Shown: piece after piece, positions 10,512 through 21,948 of the stretch | Layout of the letters: each line of letters opens with the position of its first letter | How positions within the stretch are numbered: position 1 is the first letter of the stretch | From: Gymnothorax reevesii | Taxonomy: Eukaryota; Chordata; Actinopteri; Anguilliformes; Muraenidae | DNA: 64,000 bases | Assembly (NCBI GenBank): GCA_029721435.1 | Contig: CM056574.1 | Coordinates: 76,985,501 to 77,049,500, forward strand | Reading direction: 5' to 3' | Notes under the pieces: generated by a model | What the model was told of the DNA's origin: nothing | The model's input: the letters and a program-made list of their open reading frames with translations, nothing else | Databases searched by the model: none | Made by a program: the position numbers and the translations under genes

Positions 10512-11690
10512 ATAAAACCTCACAGGCTATCAGAAATGCCGAAATCTCTTGACTTTAAGGAGAAATTCACCACCTGTGGCTCTGATGCAAGGAAGTTCTG
10601 GTAAACAGTCAAGTCCATGGAAAACAAACTTACTTCTCCCCATCCGCCAATCTCTATAGTATTTAACGATATTGTTATTACTGATAAGTCTTGTATGGCC
10701 TCTCTCCTCAACCATCACTTTGTTAATTCAGCCAAAGCTTTCACTACTCCAGACCCGATTAAGGTCTCATCTGTTACTCAGCCTTCCCTTCCCGCAATAC
10801 TGGTTTCTCCTTCAAATCTCTCTTTATCTTAGAAGTACAGGATGAACTCACCAAGCTGGATCCAGACAAATCTGCTGGCTTCAGTGGGCTTGATCCAATG
10901 TTTTTATAAGCATCTGATCATATCATTGCTGCTCCCATCACACAAATATTTAATCTGTTTCTACAGCTCTCTGTCTTTCACCCTGACTAAAAATTAGCCA
11001 TGATCTTTCCACTCTTCAGATGTGGCTCTGGCTCCAACCCCAGCTGCTATTGACCCATTTCCATATTACCGTTTTCAGCCAAAGTCCTGGAGAGGATGGT
11101 TCATTAACAGCTAAGCCACTTCCTTGTCTCAAATCACATCCTGTTGGACCAGGAATTTGATTTCCGGCCTGGACAGGGGTGTATGACAGCCACCAATAAG
11201 GTCCTTGACGACATTTGAGCATTAGACAGTAAGCAGGTCTGTATAACCACCTTTATTGACCTTGCAAAGGCCTCTGACTTAGTCGATCATGGGATCCTCC
11301 ATCGTCGGCTCACCAGCATTGGTCTGTCCACCACCTGTTGCGAATACTTTGCTAGCTATCTTGATAAACGTGTCTAGCAGCTGAACACTGAAAACGTCTT
11401 GTCAGAACCACTTACCATTTCTAAAGGTGTGCCTCAGGGCTCCATCTTGGGCCCAACCTTATTCTCAATCTACATTAATGATGTAGCCAAAGCTGTTGGT
11501 AGTTCACAGATCCATATGCATGCCGATGACGCCATCCTATTTTCAGTTGGCCCTTCTCTCCACTCTGCAGCATCTACTCTTCAACTCAGCCTCACTTCTG
11601 TTGAGCAGTCCTTTTGCAACTTCCATCTGCATCTTAATGTGAATAAGACCAAATGCATCATGTTCCCTCGGAAAAATGACCCCTCTAGCG

Positions 11691-11710
11691 CCCCCCCCCC
11701 CCCCCCCCCC
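11691..11710 (+). repeat. (C)20 homopolymer
   Basis: Twenty consecutive C residues inside the LINE reverse transcriptase remnant. It also shifts the reading frame and is a likely length-variable site. Confidence 0.95.
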
Positions 11711-12816
11711 GCCCAAGATCAGCTGTGCCAATGGCTTGGCTTTGGATTATGTCAAATCCTACAAATACCTAGCCATCTGGCTGGATTCGTCTTTGTCTTT
11801 CATCACACACATCAACATTCTTCAGACAAAAGTCAAAGCCAGACTTGCTTTCCTCTTCCGCATTAAGGTTTCCTTCACTCATGTTACCAGGCTTACCCTT
11901 GTCAAGATGACAATACTCCCAATTCTGGACTACGATGATATCATCTATAAAAAAGGCAACAAGCACTGCCCTCAAAAAACTGGACACACTTCATCACTCA
12001 GCCATCCACTTTGCCTTTGACGCACCCTTCCACACTCACCACTGTGATCTCTATAAATAGGTAGGCTGGCCCTCCCTCCTTACCAGGCGGCTGCATCACC
12101 ATTTTCACTTCATCTATAAGACTATTCTGGGCAAGACATTTGTCATCTCTAATTATCATCTCTTCTTCACCTTACCCATTTTAAATATCGTGCTTGGTCA
12201 AGTGAATACATTAAACTCATTATCCCCAATACCTCAACTATTTTTGAAAAAGGAGCCACAACTCCTTTTGTCTTGCAGCAGCACATGACTGGAATACTCT
12301 ACAAAACACCCAGAATCTCGCCACTTTGACGTCTCTTACCACTTTGAAGCATAAGCTCCAACAGATTATAGTTGACTGTTGTTCTTGTTGATCATCCTGG
12401 TTCATACTTACATGCATACATTCTTACACAAGCACAAACACATAAGCACTTTTTCTCCTATACTTCATACACACCTCTTCATTCACAAGTATGCGCATAC
12501 ATACATACACACATGCACATAAACATTACTTCCCACCTCTTTCCCTTTAATGCAAGCTGATCTATTCTTCTTCTCTTCCCTGTTGTTTATCCTACTCTCA
12601 TGGTTTGCTGGTGTTGAAGATTATATTTCAGCATTATTCATTATATTTACTAATACTAATTCATTATATTCACTGATACTGATTATATATATATTTTTTA
12701 ACATTATTCATTCATTACTGATACTAATAATTAATAAACTAACAATTAGATTAAGATTATATTTAGCCATCAATAATCAATATCAATAACCATATTGTGT
12801 TGGCAGCAGAAAGACA

Positions 12817-13010
12817 CACACATAACATAGCACACACAAACACACACAACTAGTTCACATACGCATAGGGAGGGGATGAGCAGTGCAAACACACAGACAC
12901 ATACACATAAAACACACAGACAAACATACATACAAGCAGTTCACACACAGACAGACACACATATACCAGCAGTTCAGTTCACACATGCATGAGTGAGCTC
13001 ACACACATAT
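12817..13010 (+). repeat. CA-rich imperfect microsatellite
   Basis: Interrupted ACAC/ACAG/ACAT runs (cacacacaaacacacacaac, cacacagacaaacatacat). The preceding 12380-12816 holds AT-rich sequence with no gene, probably the decayed LINE tail. Confidence 0.8.
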
Positions 13011-13060
13011 AAGCAGCGCGCTCCTGTAGCTTTGATTAGTAAGCAGGCTTCTGTTTAGTT

Positions 13061-13210
13061 GATTCAAAAAACATAATCAGAGGATGTATTTGATTTCTGT
13101 AGCTTTGATCAATATTTGTTCAGTAAAACCATTATGATTCAAAAAATATAATCAGAGGATGTATTTGATTTCTGTAGCTTTGATCAATATTTGTTCAGTA
13201 AAACCATTAG
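13061..13210 (+). repeat. 75-bp tandem duplication
   Basis: Two adjacent copies (13061-13135 and 13136-13210) beginning gattcaaaaaa(c/t)ataatc and ending gtaaaaccatta. They differ by about two bases, so the duplication is recent compared with its surroundings. Confidence 0.9.
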
Positions 13211-13689
13211 TTGCTACTGAAAACATAATCAATTGAATCATTTGTAATCATTTATCTATCGACATGCATCAAATTCATCCACTTCTATCTTTTTCTTTGT
13301 CATCTCTTCATCTCTTGCTTGTGTTCATGTTTGGACATGTCCCTGAGGTTCGAAGGTTCTAAGAGTGGCTGCAAGTTTCCACGCTTTTGATGTGATGTGC
13401 ATGCATCTTTGCTTTGAATTCCTGAAGGATTAGCTAACAGGGTTTCGGGTTGCCTGTCCAATTGCAGTGTGACAATGAGGAGCCGAAAGACCATATTTGA
13501 AAGATATTTCCGATGATAAGAATATAAGACCTGGGTGTGAAATTTGGGGAATCAGCTCTTCTTGCGCAGGAGGAACTCGGCTTTACATTTCTCAACATCA
13601 CACAATAAAGCCTAATTTTTTTTTCAGAATCTGTCTCTCTCCAATTGCTTTAGGATGGGGGAACCTCAATATGTTGAATGAAAACCACA

Positions 13690-13870
13690 ACACAGGCTTG
13701 TGCCTTGTTGACCTATGTATTTTTGTTTTGTGCACAGTGGGTTTATATGTTTATATGGATCAATGGATCAATGTACTTGTTCCTACTGGGACCTCTTGGC
13801 CTGGTCATGTTTGCAAATGAGAACTGGTTCTCAAACATTTTACCTGCTAAAATAAAGGTCAAATAAAAAT
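13690..13870 (+). mobile_element. 3' tail of an L2-type LINE (fragment)
   Basis: The segment ends cctgctaaaataaaggtcaa followed by ataaaa, after tgggacctcttggcctggtc. This wording (a short hairpin-like block, then taaataaaggt and a simple repeat) is common to L2-type LINE 3' ends in fish. No coding part is visible; 13211-13689 shows nothing recognisable. Confidence 0.45.
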
Positions 13871-14193
13871 ATAGAAATAATTAATTAAAAGGAATGTCAT
13901 CATCGCTTTCGTCATCAGACATGTTTTTGTCAATAATAGAAACCAAAGCAGAGCTCTTCAAAACATGTTGTACTCTCAGTCCTAGTCAGGTAGAGACATA
14001 ATCGTCCTTGCCGAAATGCGTACTGCAAAGACAAAGTATTTTCTGTAGGGTCAATTCATGTCAAATCAACCAAATTTGAGAACTTCCCCACCAAAATATG
14101 CTTATACTTCTTTGTTTTACCAGCTCAGGGACTGCAGATGGAAAATAGATTTTAGCTAAATCTGGTACAAAGCATCTCTTCTGCTATGGTTAA

Positions 14194-14880
14194 AGGGGAC
14201 CTATTATTGCTGATCCATCTTTTAATGCATGTAAGTAATGTTGTACTGTTGGATATCCATACTCAACCTCTGAAAAGTTTCTGAACATAAGATACAGGGG
14301 TTTGGCCGTAATCCTAGAACGTGATTTCGTGAACGTGATTTCCTCTCTGAACAGCTTGTCCCGAGATCTTCACGAGATCTTGGCATAACCTGATGTCAGG
14401 TTGTGCCTTTCAATTAATACAGACCTAGCCAGAGCCAATCACGGCGCTGGACCTGCCCATACCGGAAACTATTCTAGGAGGCACAAACAGCCCCGGATCG
14501 TACAATGCCTTAGTAGTGTGTACAATTTTGGAAATACAAAAGAAGAATCGCAGTTCATTTGAGGTGCACTTTTGTCATAATCTCTCCCAAAGCTGCTTGT
14601 CCGTTTATTATTGGACGAGGAGAAAAGCACCTATTTCTCTTCCAAAACACAATGCCACCAGAAATCAGTGGGTAGCTTTTTTTTTGCTGGGAGCAAACAG
14701 CCACGGCCAAAGGGAACGTTAGGTGTTTGTGCTCAGCATTTTACTTGAGACAGCTTTGTCAATAAAGGATAATTCGACACAGGATGAGCGTTTCATCTGC
14801 TTCTCAAACCTGAAGCAGTAGCTTCGATCAAGCGCTCGGAGCCACAAGCTGTAAGTTAAGATATTACGACAAATAATGGA
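14194..14880 (+). mobile_element. Kolobok-like transposon remnant with THAP exon
   Basis: Starts AGGGGACCTATTATTGC directly after TTAA (14190-14193), the target site of Kolobok elements, and contains a THAP-type coding fossil. The matching right end (ATAATAGGTCCCCTTTAA) was not found, so the element is truncated or its end has decayed. Kolobok assignment is inference from TTAA plus THAP. The gap before it (13871-14189) holds only a possible transposon terminus gggtcaattcatgtcaaatc at 14049. Confidence 0.5.
14575..14860 (+). pseudogene. THAP zinc-finger domain fossil
   Basis: Translation gives TRRKAPISLPKHNATRNQW in one frame and, after a shift at the poly-T near 14680, CAQHFT, DSFVNKG and LLLKPEAVASIK in another. 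These correspond to the middle of a THAP domain (LPK...W), its C-x2-H pair with following DSF, and the closing AVPx-like block. Three in-frame stops and the frameshift make it non-functional. A GTAAGT after the block (about 14850) could be the old splice donor. Confidence 0.5.
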
Positions 14881-16419
14881 AGTGAAGCTAATGTATTACG
14901 GGTGGCTAGCAGGACAGCTAACAATAGTTAGCACTAATATCTGAAGATAAAGCTTGAATCGTTCGCAACTGTCCGTGACTCACAGACGCGGAAGCTGTAA
15001 CATGCTTTTATGGCATAAGCCTACCTAATGTGATGGCCTGTTGATTGCGGCTGTAGCACTACGGCTAAAGTAGCCAAGTTGCTAATGTTTGTGTCCTTAA
15101 TATGCAAGAGTAGATTCAGGGGAAATTTTACAGAATGTGTGTGAACATGAACCTCATTTGAAGCTAACTTCTTATACTTGTTTGTAATTTGGACAACTGT
15201 CCACACTAACGGAACTTGCTGTCTGTAAAACCTGTATTGCAAGGGTTTGTCTCTGTGGTTGTTATGAATGCCCTGTTAACGGTTCAGATTACGCCCACTG
15301 GATTTCGGCTTTGGACTCTCTGACAAACCCGTGCCTGTGTACCGAATCCGTTTTGCCTGACTCTGAGTTTTGTGTTTGCTGCCCTGTTAGCAGTTTGGAT
15401 TACGTCCCTGGGATTATGATATTGGATTGTGGACTTTTTGCAGTTGGCTCCTGCTCTGTGGGAGTTTACCCCCCCCCCCATCTTCAATAAAACCCTCTTT
15501 TGCTGATATCATTTCATTCCATGAAATCATTCTGATATTTCTTTATATGTCAACATATTTGTAATGTGACCAACATGTCTCATAACAATGCCTATGTACC
15601 AGTTTCATTATGAAACAAGTGTATGTGTCACATTCATCTTTTCACTTACAACATGGCTAAGGTGCTCCGAAAATAAAGCTAGACACCCAATATGATTGGC
15701 ATGCCGCACAGAGTAAAGGAAGAGTTTCACATCTCTAGTTTTTTTAATATGTTAGACCCAAAACCCATGCCTTCAAGCACTAAACATATGAAATTGATAA
15801 CTTGTGTCCCTTTTGAGATATGTACTCACTATACTGACTCAAAATACGCACTTTTCACTCTGAAGCCAACTTCCAAGGTTATTGAAACATTTAATACAAC
15901 CATTGTGACTTTGATATTTTTTGTGGTCTTCAGAAAGTTGACTGATAGAGCCCTGAGACTTGGTATGCAAACTATCTTAATTAGTTACAGAATAATAAAT
16001 ACATTAAATTTTGAAAAAATTCTTGCGAATTAGTATGATTTGTGCCTGGGAAAAGCAAAAAACACCAAACAGGTAAACTAAACAAACTGAGTAAATAAGA
16101 AAGAAAAGTAGCTTAAAGTGGTAAACCATAAGATTTCTGTCTAATTTCTGTCTGTTAAGTCAGTGTCTATCAGAGAGGGGTAATAAAACAACGGTAACTG
16201 GGTCTATGACCCACTGATGAAAGAACTTTCATTCTTTCAAAGTATTTCATTCTTTGCCGGGTAAAACGATTCGTGTGTCCGTGGCGACATTCCTGTGCTA
16301 TATTCAAATGAAGGCGCACATCTAGTGATGCTTTTTACGCCAGTATGCGGTGTTTGGTCTGTTCAGAGGTTGGGGGAGCCGCAAGCTAGCTTGAAGGAAG
16401 TAAGGAACCCCGGGAGAAG
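14881..16419. other. No recognised gene
   Basis: No convincing ORF or known repeat core. At 15244-15500 there is a stretch with a C run and AATAAAA (about 15486) that reads like the 3' end of a decayed retroelement on the plus strand, but no coding part accompanies it. Confidence 0.4.
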
Positions 16420-16428
16420 CAATGGCAA

Positions 16429-16620
16429 GGTAGACGTCAGAAGGGATCCAGTAGTGGTACTTTCCCTAAACTGAAGCTTGGCTCTATCCCTTAACCCTAA
16501 ATCTAACTTGTCCCTTACACTATATGTCCGTTTTCCGGATGGAATTTAGGGAGGACCGTTAAAAATGCAGCCTTCCAAGAAGCAGAAAGTACCGCTTCAG
16601 GGTCCCTTCTGACGTCTACC
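16429..16620 (+). mobile_element. MITE with 9-bp target duplication (Mutator-like)
   Basis: A 192-bp element with inverted repeats of about 36 bp: GGTAGACGTCAGAAGGGA at the left and its complement TCCCTTCTGACGTCTACC at the right (one mismatch). It is flanked by CAATGGCAA (16420-16428) and CAATGGTAA (16621-16629), a 9-bp duplication with one mismatch. Nine bases is the usual length for Mutator-like elements. No coding capacity. Confidence 0.75.
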
Positions 16621-16629
16621 CAATGGTAA

Positions 16630-17534
16630 TTACTAATACCATACTGTGTAGCTATACTGTACAAATTAGACAGTTACGTTAGCTGAGTCTCTGTTGAGGC
16701 TACTACTGAAGCTAAAATTATAATGTAATTTCAGGAAGCAAACGGGAGAAAAGCTATGATAACCGCCTCAACAAATTATTTGAATTAAAAAAGAAAAAAG
16801 TTATTACGTTACCTGTTAACCAACAATCATTTTCATTATTTACACAGGGCTCTCAACTTTCACATATTTGGTTTGAGTTTAAATGACACATTCACGTTCC
16901 CATGCTGTCGATAGAAATTATTCTATCAGACCCTTTGTAGAGATTCTCAGGTGGAATTGAAGTCCTTGTGTATTGAAGTTTATCAGTTTTGTGTGTTACG
17001 GTGGATTTCGTCACTAATAATATGAGAACAATTCTGACTCCGGAATTCTGTGGAAGCTGTGGAATTGCATAAAAATGTTTCAAACGGTGTTATTTCATTT
17101 AAACAATGTGAATGATGGTGTAACACGCATTTCGCTGATTGAATAATTACTGACGACAGCACGAGAAAGTGAATGAAGCACAAATTCTCACGGTGAATGC
17201 GTGAAAGTTGGCAACCCTTTAAGTTTGATTGATTTACCATAATAGCCTAACATGTTACTGTAATGAGATGATGCTAATGGATGACTAACGTCACATAATT
17301 TTTACTTTTACTGAGTTCAATTGCTGTGTCAAAGAGTATCTTTCCCATCTTCATGAGAGTTGAGGAACTGGTAAGAGCTGTCAATTTACCGACGTCATAC
17401 AGGCGACACTGTTGGGTCTCGACAAGAGTTATGGGAAACGTCCAGAATGCACCTGCAATTACAGCTTACTGCCAAAGATGTCAATATAAACAAACCAATT
17501 CAAATCTTACGGATTACCACTCTTAAGCCGAGCT
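16630..17534. other. No recognised gene
   Basis: AT-rich sequence with only short chance ORFs. No repeat boundary or coding similarity was recognised. Confidence 0.4.
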
Positions 17535-18535
17535 CAGCAACTTTTTAAAAATTATTTATTTATTTTTTAAATTTGGCATCCCCAATCCCACCCAAATTTG
17601 GAATTCTCAATCCGAGAACTACAAGGCTTGCTCGTATACAACCCCCTATTGCCAGCTCAGGAGAGATAGACAGTTCATGGCTTTCCTCTGTTATGGCCCC
17701 AATTTGTTATGACATGTAAGACAGCAAGGGATGACAGACAAAATTTTAAAACTTAAACCGATTTAATTATACAAAGACTGACAACTAACCTACAATTTAT
17801 ACTACTGACCAAGATTGACATATACAAGAAAAAAATATTTACAGTCCCTTGAGATGGGGTTGCTTGGTGATGTCCTGGGTCAGGAAAATGCTCCAACACA
17901 GGCAAAAATGCACAAAAGAAAACTTCACACGTCTTGAAAAGAATGGCAGGTCTGGTCAAATGTATCCTTCTCCTTGCAATTTCTCCTACTACTTTACTCT
18001 TTCAATTTTTCACTTTATATACTCTTTTCTAGCCCCTTTCCACCTTTTAGACTTTTTTTCAATTCTCTGGGACTTCCCCTCTTAGGCATGCCCAGGACAT
18101 GCCCAAAACCTAGCTCCAGACTCTCTTAACAAAAAAAAGGTCAATAACACCATCTAGTGGCTTCTTTTTTTCCCACATTACACCTCCGAAGCACACGCTT
18201 GTCAGCCCCTCCATCTTCATACTCATTGGTCGAGACTATCGCAAGTTCAAAACGGAGGCAGAGGATACCCGAACATGAGCAAGCTCAGAATCTCACTGAT
18301 GAGTGCCAGGATGGCCAACAGGAGGCACTTGAGCAATGAACTAGGCATTTTTAATTTCCCAATTTGCATTCCCACAGTGCTTTAGCCAATCGTGTGCTGT
18401 CCTGTTGGAACGACCAGGGATCGAATCCGCGCCGTAGTAGGCACTACTGCATCGCAATTTTGGCACCTTAACCGAGTGAGCTAACCCGGCAGCTCCTCAG
18501 CAACTTTTCTGATGGCAAAATGAAACTTGTGGGTC
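17535..18535 (-). mobile_element. tRNA-derived SINE, split by a solo LTR
   Basis: On the minus strand the element opens with a tRNA-like head: A-box-like tagctcactcgg (18472-18483) and B-box-like gattcgatccc (18417-18427). A body follows, ending in an A/T-rich tail near 17540. The solo LTR at 17689-18182 interrupts it at CCTC. A second copy in the opposite orientation at 45775-46245 aligns along its whole length and lacks the LTR. The head is an RNA polymerase III promoter remnant, not a tRNA gene, since it has no cloverleaf 3' half. Confidence 0.75.
17689..18182 (-). mobile_element. Solo Gmr1 LTR inserted in the SINE
   Basis: 494 bp from TGTTATGGCC to CACATTACA, homologous to the LTRs of copies A and B but clearly diverged. 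The target duplication CCTC lies at 17685-17688 and 18183-18186. It arises by recombination between the two LTRs of a full element. Confidence 0.92.
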
Positions 18536-18670
18536 TGTCAGCTCTGAAAATAACAGAACAGGCCTTTCAGCCAACTACGCTCGCCAGTTTCTTTATACTA
18601 TTGTGAATATATCCCTTCAGATACTCAATAACTCAGTGGTATCTAGCTATAAGTCAAGCCTGCTCTTGAA

Positions 18671-18896
18671 AACCCCCAAGGTCTCTGCCTCAACAATATG
18701 GTCAGACGAGCTTTTCCACATTGAAATTACTCTTTGGGTGAAGAAATATTTCCGAATATCAGTGCTAAATTTACCTTTGGTCAAACCCCCAAGGTCTCTG
18801 CCTCAACAATATGGTCAGACGAGCTTTTCCACATTGAAATTACTCTTTGGGTGAAGAAATATTTCCGAATATCAGTGCTAAATTTACCTTTGGTCA
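18671..18896 (-). repeat. 113-bp tandem duplication within CR1
   Basis: Two identical 113-bp units (18671-18783 and 18784-18896) starting aacccccaaggtctctgcct. They lie in the C-terminal coding part of CR1. Identity between units in an otherwise decayed element points to a recent duplication, or to an assembly artefact. Confidence 0.92.
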
Positions 18897-19500
18897 AATT
18901 CCATTTGTGACCCTAAGTTCTACTCACAACACTTGGTCGAAGGAATCCTACATAATTCTCTTTCTTAATCCTTTTAACATATTTAAAGACCTCAACCAAA
19001 TCACCCCTTAGTCTCCTTTTCCTAAGACTAAAGAGATTAAGGATCTTCCATCTCTTCTCATAGCTTTCATCTTTTAATACCTGAAATTAGCTTAGTGGCT
19101 CTTCTCTATACTTTCTCTAGAGCCTCTATATCTTGCTTAAAGTATGGTCCTAGAACTGTACACAATACTCCAGATGTGGTCTGACGAATGTGTTGTACAA
19201 AAGAAGCATCACCTCCTTAGATTTGTACTCAATACTTTTGGCAATGTATCCCAGCATCCGATTGGCTTTTTTAACTACTATGACACAATGGCTAGAAGGG
19301 TTTGGTCAACAATTGCTCCCATGTCTTTCTTGTGTGGAGCACATTCCAGTTTTAAACCTCCCATGAAGTAATCCCGTCTAATGTTTTTATTACCTACATG
19401 TACAACTTTACATTTCACTACATTAAATTTCATTTGCCACATTTCTGCCCAATTCTGAATTCAACCCAAATCATCCTGAATCACTTTAGTGGACCCTAAA

Positions 19501-20512
19501 CTATTTGCCAAACCCCCCCAATTTAGTATTATCTGCAAATTTAACTAATCTGCTCTCAATATTCTGATCAAGGTCATTAATGTAGATGAGGAACAGCAGG
19601 GGTCCCGACACCGATCCCTGGGGGACGCCACTCCCCACCATACCTAGCTCAGATGAGATACCACTGAACACCACTCTTTGTGTTCTGTCCTGCAACCAGT
19701 TCTGAATCCACTCCAGAATACCTCCTTTATCTCCAATGGAGCTCATTTTAAAAATTTGTCTCTTATGTGGTTCTGTATCAAATGCTTTCTGAAAATCAAA
19801 GTATATGATGTCATAAATCTTGGTGGCCTCTTCAAAAAATTCCAGAAGGTTTGTCAGGCATGACCTTCCCTTATGGAAACCATGTTGGCTATCCCTCAAG
19901 ATACTGTTACGTTCAAGTCCAGGTCATCTTTTATGACCGATTCCAATATTTTGCACGCAATGCAAGTTAAACTCACTGGCCTATAATTTCCTGGCTCTGT
20001 ACGGTCCCCTTTCTTATATATTGGTATTATATTGCGCTGTTAATAAACATTTGGTATTTCTCCAGTTTCTAAAGACCGTCTGAAGATGGCAGATAGCGGC
20101 TTAAAGATGATCTCACCAACTTCCCTGAGCACTCTAGGATATAAGCCATCAGGACCTGCCGCCTTATCTGCCTTTGGTTTATGCAACTTGTCTAATACTT
20201 TGTTATCCCTTACGTCAATTTCCGCTAAATAATCTTGAGCATTTAACATGCCCTCTGGCCAAATAAAGAAATTCTCAACAAACTGTTTAAGGCATGTGCA
20301 ATGTCCTTGTTATCAAATGGCAGCGATCCATTTTTATTCTTTATGCACTTACCCTGCTCTTTGACTTTCCTTTTTCTGCTACAGTACTGAAAGAAGCGCT
20401 TGGGGTTAGTATTTACCCCCTTGCAATTTGTCTTTGATACAGTCTTCTTGCATTCCTCAGCTTTTTTTGACCACAGCCCCCATTTTACAGTATTCAGCCT
20501 TAGTGTTCTCAC
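19501..20512 (-). pseudogene. CR1 reverse transcriptase remnant
   Basis: Pieces in order on the minus strand are FFQYCSRKRKVK (about 20390), the RT N-terminal block DKAAGPDGLYPRVLREVG (about 20150), LPDGFH-like text changed to HGFHKGRSCLTN (about 19885), IIYFDFQKAFDT (about 19810) and GVPQGSVSGPLLFLIYINDL (about 19620). The catalytic FADD motif is altered to FADN (about 19540), which by itself would disable the polymerase. Several stops and frameshifts confirm a dead copy. The linker and endonuclease C-terminus lie upstream, at 20515-20870. Confidence 0.85.
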
Positions 20513-20872
20513 TGTTATCCTTCAACTACATCTTATAAAGATTCCTCTTTTCCCTCAAAATCCTACAAATACTTTTGGTCATCCACTGAGGATTTTGCTT
20601 TTTCAGCTTACTTTTGGACACCTTTGGAATGATTTTGCATTGTGATTCAAGTAAAACCCCCTTAAATCTTTCTCACATCTCATTTACGGACTCACAGTCC
20701 AGGAGTTTCTCCCATTTTATTTCATTTAGATATGAGCGCATCCTGTCAAAGTTTGCGTGCATAAAATTGAAAATTTTTGTTTTTGAACAAACCTTTTTAA
20801 CTTCCCATGAAGCATCAAAATTAACAGCAGAGTGATCACTTGTCCCAAGTGGCTCCATATCTGAGTCCCTCA

Positions 20873-21162
20873 AACTCCCTCCAAAATTAATTTGATTTTG
20901 TTAAAATTGACCCCCCTTCCCTAAAATATGCGAAATTTTAGGAACTTTCAATATTTGAGCTGTAATATTTGACCTCAGTACTGCCAATGCATATCTCTTG
21001 AAATGTGCAAAGTTTTATCAAAATCAAAATTTTGATGTGGGGGGCTCAGGTTGAGTTGACACGAAATGACCCTGTATTTTCTTGTCTGACAATTAACTTA
21101 TCTCTCTGTGCTTAGCTCTGTCAGGTCACAGCAGTCAACATCCAAGTGTGTTATCTTTGAAA
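20873..21162. other. Possible DNA-transposon terminus
   Basis: About 290 bp without coding signal. The text gttgagttgacacgaaatga followed by ccctgta (about 21050) is an inverted counterpart of tagggtcaattcatgtcaaa at 14047. Both look like ends of one DNA-transposon family with a GGGTCA.TTC.TGTCAA terminus. No complete element is present. Confidence 0.35.
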
Positions 21163-21164
21163 TA

Positions 21165-21946
21165 AACTACTAGTCAAAGGTTTTAGGACACCCCAGTTTT
21201 TCCAGTTTTTTTATTGAAAATTATCACTGTACTCTGGAATGAAAACATAGACATGATAGACTAACAATCGAAATTAAAAAAGAAATCATGGAATCAATTT
21301 ATGAACCAAAATGTATTTTAAACTTTTGACTAAAAGTACCCACCTTTGGCAGATATAACAGCTGAACACACTTGTGGCATTCTTTCTACAATGGAAATCA
21401 AATATTCTTCAGAAAGTTATTCCCAACTCTCTTGCAGAAGTTCCTATAAATCTCATGGGGTTTAGGTCAAGAGGCTGTGCTGGCTACTCCACGTTTTCAA
21501 GCTTACCATCTTGTTCTTTTTTCCTAAAGTACTTCTGGCAGAGCTTGGACTTTCGTTTTGGGTCATTATCTTGCTCTAGGATGAACCCCTGACCAACTAG
21601 GCGCATACCAGAGGGTTCTGCATGGTGCTGCAGAATGCTGTGGTAGCCATTTTGGTTCAGGGTGCCTTTCACTCATAAGTCACTGACCCTGGATCCAGCA
21701 AAACAGCCCCAGACCATCACACTTCCTCCTTCATGTTTGACAGTTGATGTCACACACTGAGGAACTGTCCTTTCACCTACTAGATGGCGTACACAAAACC
21801 TGGGTAACCTTACCTTTTGTTTAAAACTTCTGACATTTCACCACATACCCTTGTACCATATCAAGCTATTCATAGGACTGGAACTGCATAATTTTCAACA
21901 AAAAACTGGGAAAATTGGGGTGTCCTAAAACCTTTCACCGGTAGTG
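21165..21946 (-). mobile_element. Internally deleted Tc1 element
   Basis: About 780 bp between TA dinucleotides (21163-21164 and 21947-21948). Inverted ends read CAAAGGTTTTAGGACACCCC and its near complement GGGGTGTCCTAAAACCTTTC. The minus strand keeps transposase fragments such as GTLNQNGYHSILQHHA and GQGFILEQDNDPKRKSKLC (21484-21672), which include the second catalytic aspartate. The first catalytic block and the C-terminus are deleted, so it could only be moved in trans. Confidence 0.88.
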
Positions 21947-21948
21947 TA

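Larger units (their letters stand above)
8905..12020 (+). pseudogene. LINE ORF2 remnant: 2A-like motif, endonuclease, reverse transcriptase
   Basis: DNVSPNPGP at 8905-8931 is followed, in the same frame after one TAA, by the endonuclease N-terminus (GFLHVNICSLLNSKHFVN; AVSESRLKK, 8959-9261). Next come LLGDLNWDM (about 9382) and MSDHCAIA (9572), the APE-type catalytic Asn/Asp/His blocks. After the nested element the linker resumes at about 10512 (KTSQAIRNAEIS). Reverse transcriptase is seen in GVPQGSILGPTLFSIYIND (about 11426) and HADDAILFS (about 11523), where Y of the usual YADD is His. The thumb region (SYKYLAIWLDSSLSF) is at about 11758. Many stops and frameshifts make this a dead copy. 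Confidence 0.75.
8890..12380 (+). mobile_element. Degraded L2/Rex1-like LINE
   Basis: A 5'-truncated or decayed non-LTR retrotransposon running from a 2A-like motif through endonuclease and reverse transcriptase to a 3' region that becomes CA/AT-rich. The translated pieces lie in the expected order but change frame repeatedly. A separate TIR element (9958-10511) is inserted between the endonuclease and reverse transcriptase parts. The clade (L2, Rex1 or a relative) is an estimate from motif wording only. Confidence 0.75.
18600..20872 (-). mobile_element. 5'-truncated CR1 LINE
   Basis: The minus-strand copy starts inside the endonuclease (PLGTSDHSAV at about 20835) and runs through reverse transcriptase to the C-terminal TRKYFF-type block near 18700. 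5' truncation is the usual CR1 fate. It aligns closely with the plus-strand CR1 at 28005-37750 and shows what that copy looked like before its insertions. Confidence 0.88.

Noticed and set aside
18417..18483. tRNA gene within the SINE head
   Set aside because: A- and B-box-like motifs are present but there is no complete cloverleaf or acceptor stem, and the same head occurs in a second SINE copy.
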